Source of the DNA: Lachnospiraceae bacterium
GTDB lineage: Bacteria > Bacillota > Clostridia > Lachnospirales > Lachnospiraceae
Reading direction: 5' to 3'
Length of the DNA: 25,772 nt
Assembly (NCBI GenBank): GCA_902363135.1
Contig: CABIZF010000022.1
Location: 1-25,772, forward strand
Shown: piece after piece, positions 23,260 through 25,772 of the stretch
Layout of the letters: every line of letters begins with the position of its first letter
Numbering within the stretch: the stretch's first letter is position 1
Translations under genes and position numbers: made by a program
Notes under the pieces: generated by a model
Databases searched by the model: none
Told to the model about the DNA's origin: nothing
What the model saw: only the letters and a program-made list of their open reading frames with translations

Positions 23260-24642
23260 TAAACATACTTTATCTAGATATGCTCGGTTCTCGTCAATGA
23301 CCTGCCGCATGACGGCCTCACCCGGTGCGCCAAGCGTCAGACGGCGCTCTACACAGGTCTTCATGCTGATGGCCTCGTAAATATCTGCCTCAAAGACCGG
23401 ACATTCCTGCCTGTATTCCTCCAGTGTCAGGTCGTCAAGCGCCTTGTTTTCTGCGATGCATTTTAATACGAGACGTCCGGAAATGCCGTGCGCATCACGG
23501 AACGGAATGCCGTGGTTCACGAGATAATCGGCCACATCGGTCGCATTTGTGAAGCCGTTCTTTGCGGATGCTTCCATCACTTCTTTATTAAAGGTGATCG
23601 TATCGACCATACCGGTGAATAAGGTCAGGCACATCTCGGTCGTATCGATCGCATCAAACACGCCCTCCTTGTCCTCCTGCATGTCTTTGTTGTACGCAAG
23701 CGGCAATCCCTTCATCGTCGTCAGAAAGCCCATGAGTGCGCCGTAGACACGGCCGGTCTTGCCGCGTACCAGCTCTGCGATATCCGGGTTCTTTTTCTGC
23801 GGCATGATGCTGCTGCCGGTGCTGTAGGCATCGTCCAGCTCGACGAAGCGGTACTCGTTGGAATTCCAGATGATGATCTCCTCGGAGAAACGGCTCAGGT
23901 GCATCATGACCGTCGCCAGTGCGGACAGGTATTCGATCACATAATCGCGGTCGGATACGGAGTCCATGCTGTTGCGCGTCGGACCTGCAAAGCCGAGCAG
24001 CTGCGCGGTATATTCCCGGTCGAGCGGATAGGTCGTGCCTGCCAGTGCGCCTGCGCCGAGCGGGCAGTAATTCATTCTCTCATAAATATCCTTCAGGCGG
24101 GAACGGTCTCTGCGAAACATTTCAAAATATGCACCGACGTGGTGAGCCAGCGTGACCGGCTGCGCTTTTTGCAGATGGGTGAAGCCCGGCATGAATGTAT
24201 CGATGTTCTCCTCCATGATCCGCTGCAGCACTTTCAGAAGCTCGCGCAGCAGATGGTCGGTGTGCTGCACTTCTCCGCGCACATAGAGCCGCATATCCAG
24301 GGCGACCTGGTCATTCCGGCTGCGTCCGGTGTGCAGCTTCTTGCCGACGTCTCCGATCCGGTCGATCAGGTTCGCCTCCACGAAGCTGTGGATGTCCTCA
24401 TACTCCGCTGTGATCTGCAGTGCCCCGCTCTCCACATCCGCAAGGATACCGGTCAGCCCCTCCAGAATCTGATCGCGCTCCTGATCCGACAGAATCTGCT
24501 GCTTCGCCAGCATCCGGACATGGGCCATGCTGCCTTCTATGTCCTGCCGGTACAGACGTTTATCAAATGAAATGGATGCATTGAAATCATATACCATCTG
24601 GTCCGTTTTCTTCGTGAAACGACCTCCCCATAATTGTGCCAT
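23257..24642 (-). CDS. argH: Argininosuccinate lyase
   Basis: This 461-residue fumarase/aspartase-superfamily enzyme splits argininosuccinate into arginine and fumarate, the last step of arginine synthesis. TGRSRNDQ (105-112), THLQKAQP (155-162) and the signature GSSIMPQKKNPD (276-287) with the catalytic loop serine are all present. The length is typical. The start at 24642 gives the conserved MAQLWGGRF beginning and has GAGAGG upstream. No argG or other arginine gene is in the window. The gene is bracketed by two nearly identical 57-bp palindromic repeats. Confidence 0.97.
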   Translation of the reverse strand: MAQLWGGRFTKKTDQMVYDFNASISFDKRLYRQDIEGSMAHVRMLAKQQILSDQERDQILEGLTGILADVESGALQITAEYEDIHSFVEANLIDRIGDVGKKLHTGRSRNDQVALDMRLYVRGEVQHTDHLLRELLKVLQRIMEENIDTFMPGFTHLQKAQPVTLAHHVGAYFEMFRRDRSRLKDIYERMNYCPLGAGALAGTTYPLDREYTAQLLGFAGPTRNSMDSVSDRDYVIEYLSALATVMMHLSRFSEEIIIWNSNEYRFVELDDAYSTGSSIMPQKKNPDIAELVRGKTGRVYGALMGFLTTMKGLPLAYNKDMQEDKEGVFDAIDTTEMCLTLFTGMVDTITFNKEVMEASAKNGFTNATDVADYLVNHGIPFRDAHGISGRLVLKCIAENKALDDLTLEEYRQECPVFEADIYEAISMKTCVERRLTLGAPGEAVMRQVIDENRAYLDKVCL

Positions 24643-24693
24643 AGTGTTGATCCTCTCTTTTTTCATGTATTCGGATGTTCCATGCAGCATTTT

Positions 24694-24750
24694 TCGAATG
24701 TTTGCAGAATTGCAGGAGCTGCTTCGCAGCGGAGCAATTCGCAGGCATCA
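24694..24750. repeat. 57-bp palindromic repeat, copy in the argH leader
   Basis: This copy differs from 23203-23259 at two positions and has the same orientation. It lies between a predicted promoter and the argH start, so it would be transcribed as a hairpin in the argH leader. Confidence 0.9.
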
Positions 24751-24754
24751 GTTG

Positions 24755-24792
24755 GGGTCAAAAGGTATTTTTCCCCCTATGATACACGGATG
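24755..24792. repeat. Mosaic repeat modules upstream of argH
   Basis: GGGGTCAAAAGG is followed by a T5C5 stretch and CTATGATACACGGATG (24777-24792). Both blocks recur in the other intergenic repeats, but their relative orientation here is reversed compared with 21705-21775. Confidence 0.55.
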
Positions 24793-24802
24793 ATGTCGCT
24801 TT

Positions 24803-24831
24803 AGTGTAACACAGTGGTGATGTTGTTGCAA
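24803..24831 (-). promoter_or_regulatory. Possible promoter of argH
   Basis: On the minus strand TTGCAA (24826-24831), 17 bases and TACACT (24803-24808) match the consensus at four of six bases each. It lies in the gap after queH. Confidence 0.35.
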
Positions 24832-24864
24832 GTGTAAGATGTAATGCTGACTTACATATAAATA

Positions 24865-25566
24865 CTATTTTGATGCCTCCCGCTCCTGCTTTGAGAACAC
24901 ACAGCCGCAATAATCCTGCCGGTACAGACCATATTCGGCAGAGAGCTCGACCGATCTGCGGTAACCGTTTTTCTTCTTGAAATCAGACGGCAGCCAGGCA
25001 ACACCGCAGGCATCCGCCGCCTCTCGTCCGATCACATTGAGCGCCTCCGCATTTTTGAGCGGGCTGATCGTCAGGGTCGTCGTCACGTAGTCATAATTGC
25101 CCTCTTTTGCGATCTTCGCCGCCTCCGCCAGACGCAGACGGAAGCAGGCGTGGCAGCGCTCACCGCCCTCCGGGATCTTTTCAAGGCCTTTTACCGCGTG
25201 GTAAAATTCCTGCGGGTCGAAGCGGCCGGCGAGGAACCGGATCTCATGATACTCTTTTATATTCTGCCCGGAAGCTTTCTTTTCCTGCCTGTCGTCAGTA
25301 CACAAAGCAAGCTGATTTTTTGCATTCATCTCCCGGATCAGCCGCTGCTGCTCCTCCACCCGTTTTTCATACTCTGCCTCCGGGTAAATGTTCGGATTGT
25401 AGTAAAATACGGTGATGGAAAAATACTGTGCCAGATACTCCAGCACATAGCTGCTGCATGGCGCACAGCAGCTGTGCAGCAGAAGGGTCGGAACACGCTC
25501 TTTCTCTTTGTCTAACACCTTTTCCAGTTCTTTTTGATAATTGATTTTATTTTGCTGCTGCGGCAT
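24865..25566 (-). CDS. queH: Epoxyqueuosine reductase QueH
   Basis: This 233-residue protein belongs to the QueH (formerly DUF208) family, which replaces QueG in the last step of queuosine synthesis by reducing epoxyqueuosine in tRNA. HSCCAPCSSY (31-40) carries C33, C34 and C37. The downstream ERCHACFRLR and DYCGC motifs add the other metal- and cluster-binding cysteines known for the family. TTTLTISPLKNAEALNVIG is also conserved. AAGGA precedes the start. No other queuosine gene lies in the window. Confidence 0.93.
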   Translation of the reverse strand: MPQQQNKINYQKELEKVLDKEKERVPTLLLHSCCAPCSSYVLEYLAQYFSITVFYYNPNIYPEAEYEKRVEEQQRLIREMNAKNQLALCTDDRQEKKASGQNIKEYHEIRFLAGRFDPQEFYHAVKGLEKIPEGGERCHACFRLRLAEAAKIAKEGNYDYVTTTLTISPLKNAEALNVIGREAADACGVAWLPSDFKKKNGYRRSVELSAEYGLYRQDYCGCVFSKQEREASK

Positions 25567-25583
25567 CTTGCTTTTCCTTTCTT

Positions 25584-25619
25584 CTAGCTTCTTTTCTAGC
25601 TTCTTTTTTAGCTTCTTTT
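25584..25619. repeat. Three 12-bp tandem repeats before queH
   Basis: CTAGCTTCTTTT occurs twice and TTAGCTTCTTTT once in exact 12-base register, followed by a degenerate fourth unit. On the queH strand this is a purine-rich leader. The frame is open to queH but has a stop at 25621-25623 and no start codon. Confidence 0.8.
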
Positions 25620-25668
25620 CTTACTTCTGTTTCGTACAAATTGTGGAAAACAGACATTCGCAGTCTAG

Positions 25669-25772
25669 AGCGTGTTTGAAAAACATTTGATTTTGTTTAT
25701 TTTAACCAAATTAGAATAGACGCGATGCATATGAAGCCCAGATAGGTAGCAGCCAGTTTGTCATAACGTGTG
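25669..25772 (-). mobile_element. End of an IS5-family insertion sequence (partial)
   Basis: AGCGTGTTTGAAAAAC, a terminal inverted repeat of IS5-family type, begins after CTAG (25665-25668). CTAG fits the CTAR-type four-base target of IS5 elements. It is followed by the 3' end of a transposase gene, and the rest of the element is beyond the window. The exact border, AGCG or GAGCG, is not certain. Confidence 0.6.
25697..25772 (-). CDS. IS5-family transposase, C-terminal fragment
   Basis: The last 24 codons before the TAA at 25697-25699 read TRYDKLAATYLGF, then a hydrophobic end ICIASILIWLK. This is the usual C-terminus of IS5-family DDE transposases (RYDKL...F...A.I...). The gene is cut by the window edge, not visibly broken. 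Confidence 0.75.
   Translation of the reverse strand, partial: TRYDKLAATYLGFICIASILIWLK

Overview
The window looks like chromosomal DNA of a Firmicute of the class Clostridia, most likely a Lachnospiraceae gut bacterium. The reasons are strong AGGAGG-type ribosome sites, the CpsB/C/D-type capsule regulators, an archaeal-type aspartate-semialdehyde dehydrogenase, a QueH-type epoxyqueuosine reductase, and the ParE/ParC and TopB protein types. No taxonomic search was possible. Every non-mobile protein gene lies on the minus strand, so the biology reads from right to left.

Region 1 (1-12540) is an exopolysaccharide/capsule operon. A promoter (12215-12243) sits behind phased A-tracts and a G10 tract, and is followed by a leader with an attenuator-like terminator. 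In transcription order the genes are a PHP-type tyrosine phosphatase (CpsB), a Wzz-like co-polymerase (CpsC), a bacterial tyrosine kinase with a (Tyr-Gly)x10 tail (CpsD), an LCP ligase with a His-rich N-terminus and a small secreted protein. An intact IS110-family element (about 6274-7841) interrupts the operon here. It lies between the ribosome site and the start codon of the next gene, which encodes a LytR_C-domain membrane protein. Then come the initiating undecaprenyl-phosphate sugar transferase, UDP-glucuronate 4-epimerase, UDP-glucose 6-dehydrogenase, a CapE-type UDP-GlcNAc dehydratase/epimerase and an acetyltransferase. The last part of the operon seen here abuts the right end of a second, diverged IS110 element (1-94). 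The sugar-nucleotide genes make UDP-GlcA, UDP-GalA and a 4-keto-hexosamine precursor. No flippase, polymerase or second glycosyltransferase is visible, so the locus must continue to the left.

Region 2 (12541-14333) holds a secreted or lipid-anchored protein made of two tandem homologous domains, a tRNA-Gly(CCC) gene, and a short divergent plus-strand unit. That unit has a promoter, a Shine-Dalgarno-sequestering hairpin, a four-codon reading frame and a strong terminator. It may be a small RNA or a relic of a type I toxin locus.

Region 3 (14334-25566) is housekeeping: ParC, ParE, a left-handed beta-helix (GlmU-like) protein, topoisomerase III, aspartate-semialdehyde dehydrogenase, argininosuccinate lyase and QueH. 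Its intergenic gaps carry a dispersed, mosaic, hairpin-forming repeat family. Shared modules are TATGATACAC, GGTCAAAAG and a 57-bp palindromic unit that occurs at both ends of argH.

The right edge (25669-25772) is the end of an IS5-family element with the last codons of its transposase.
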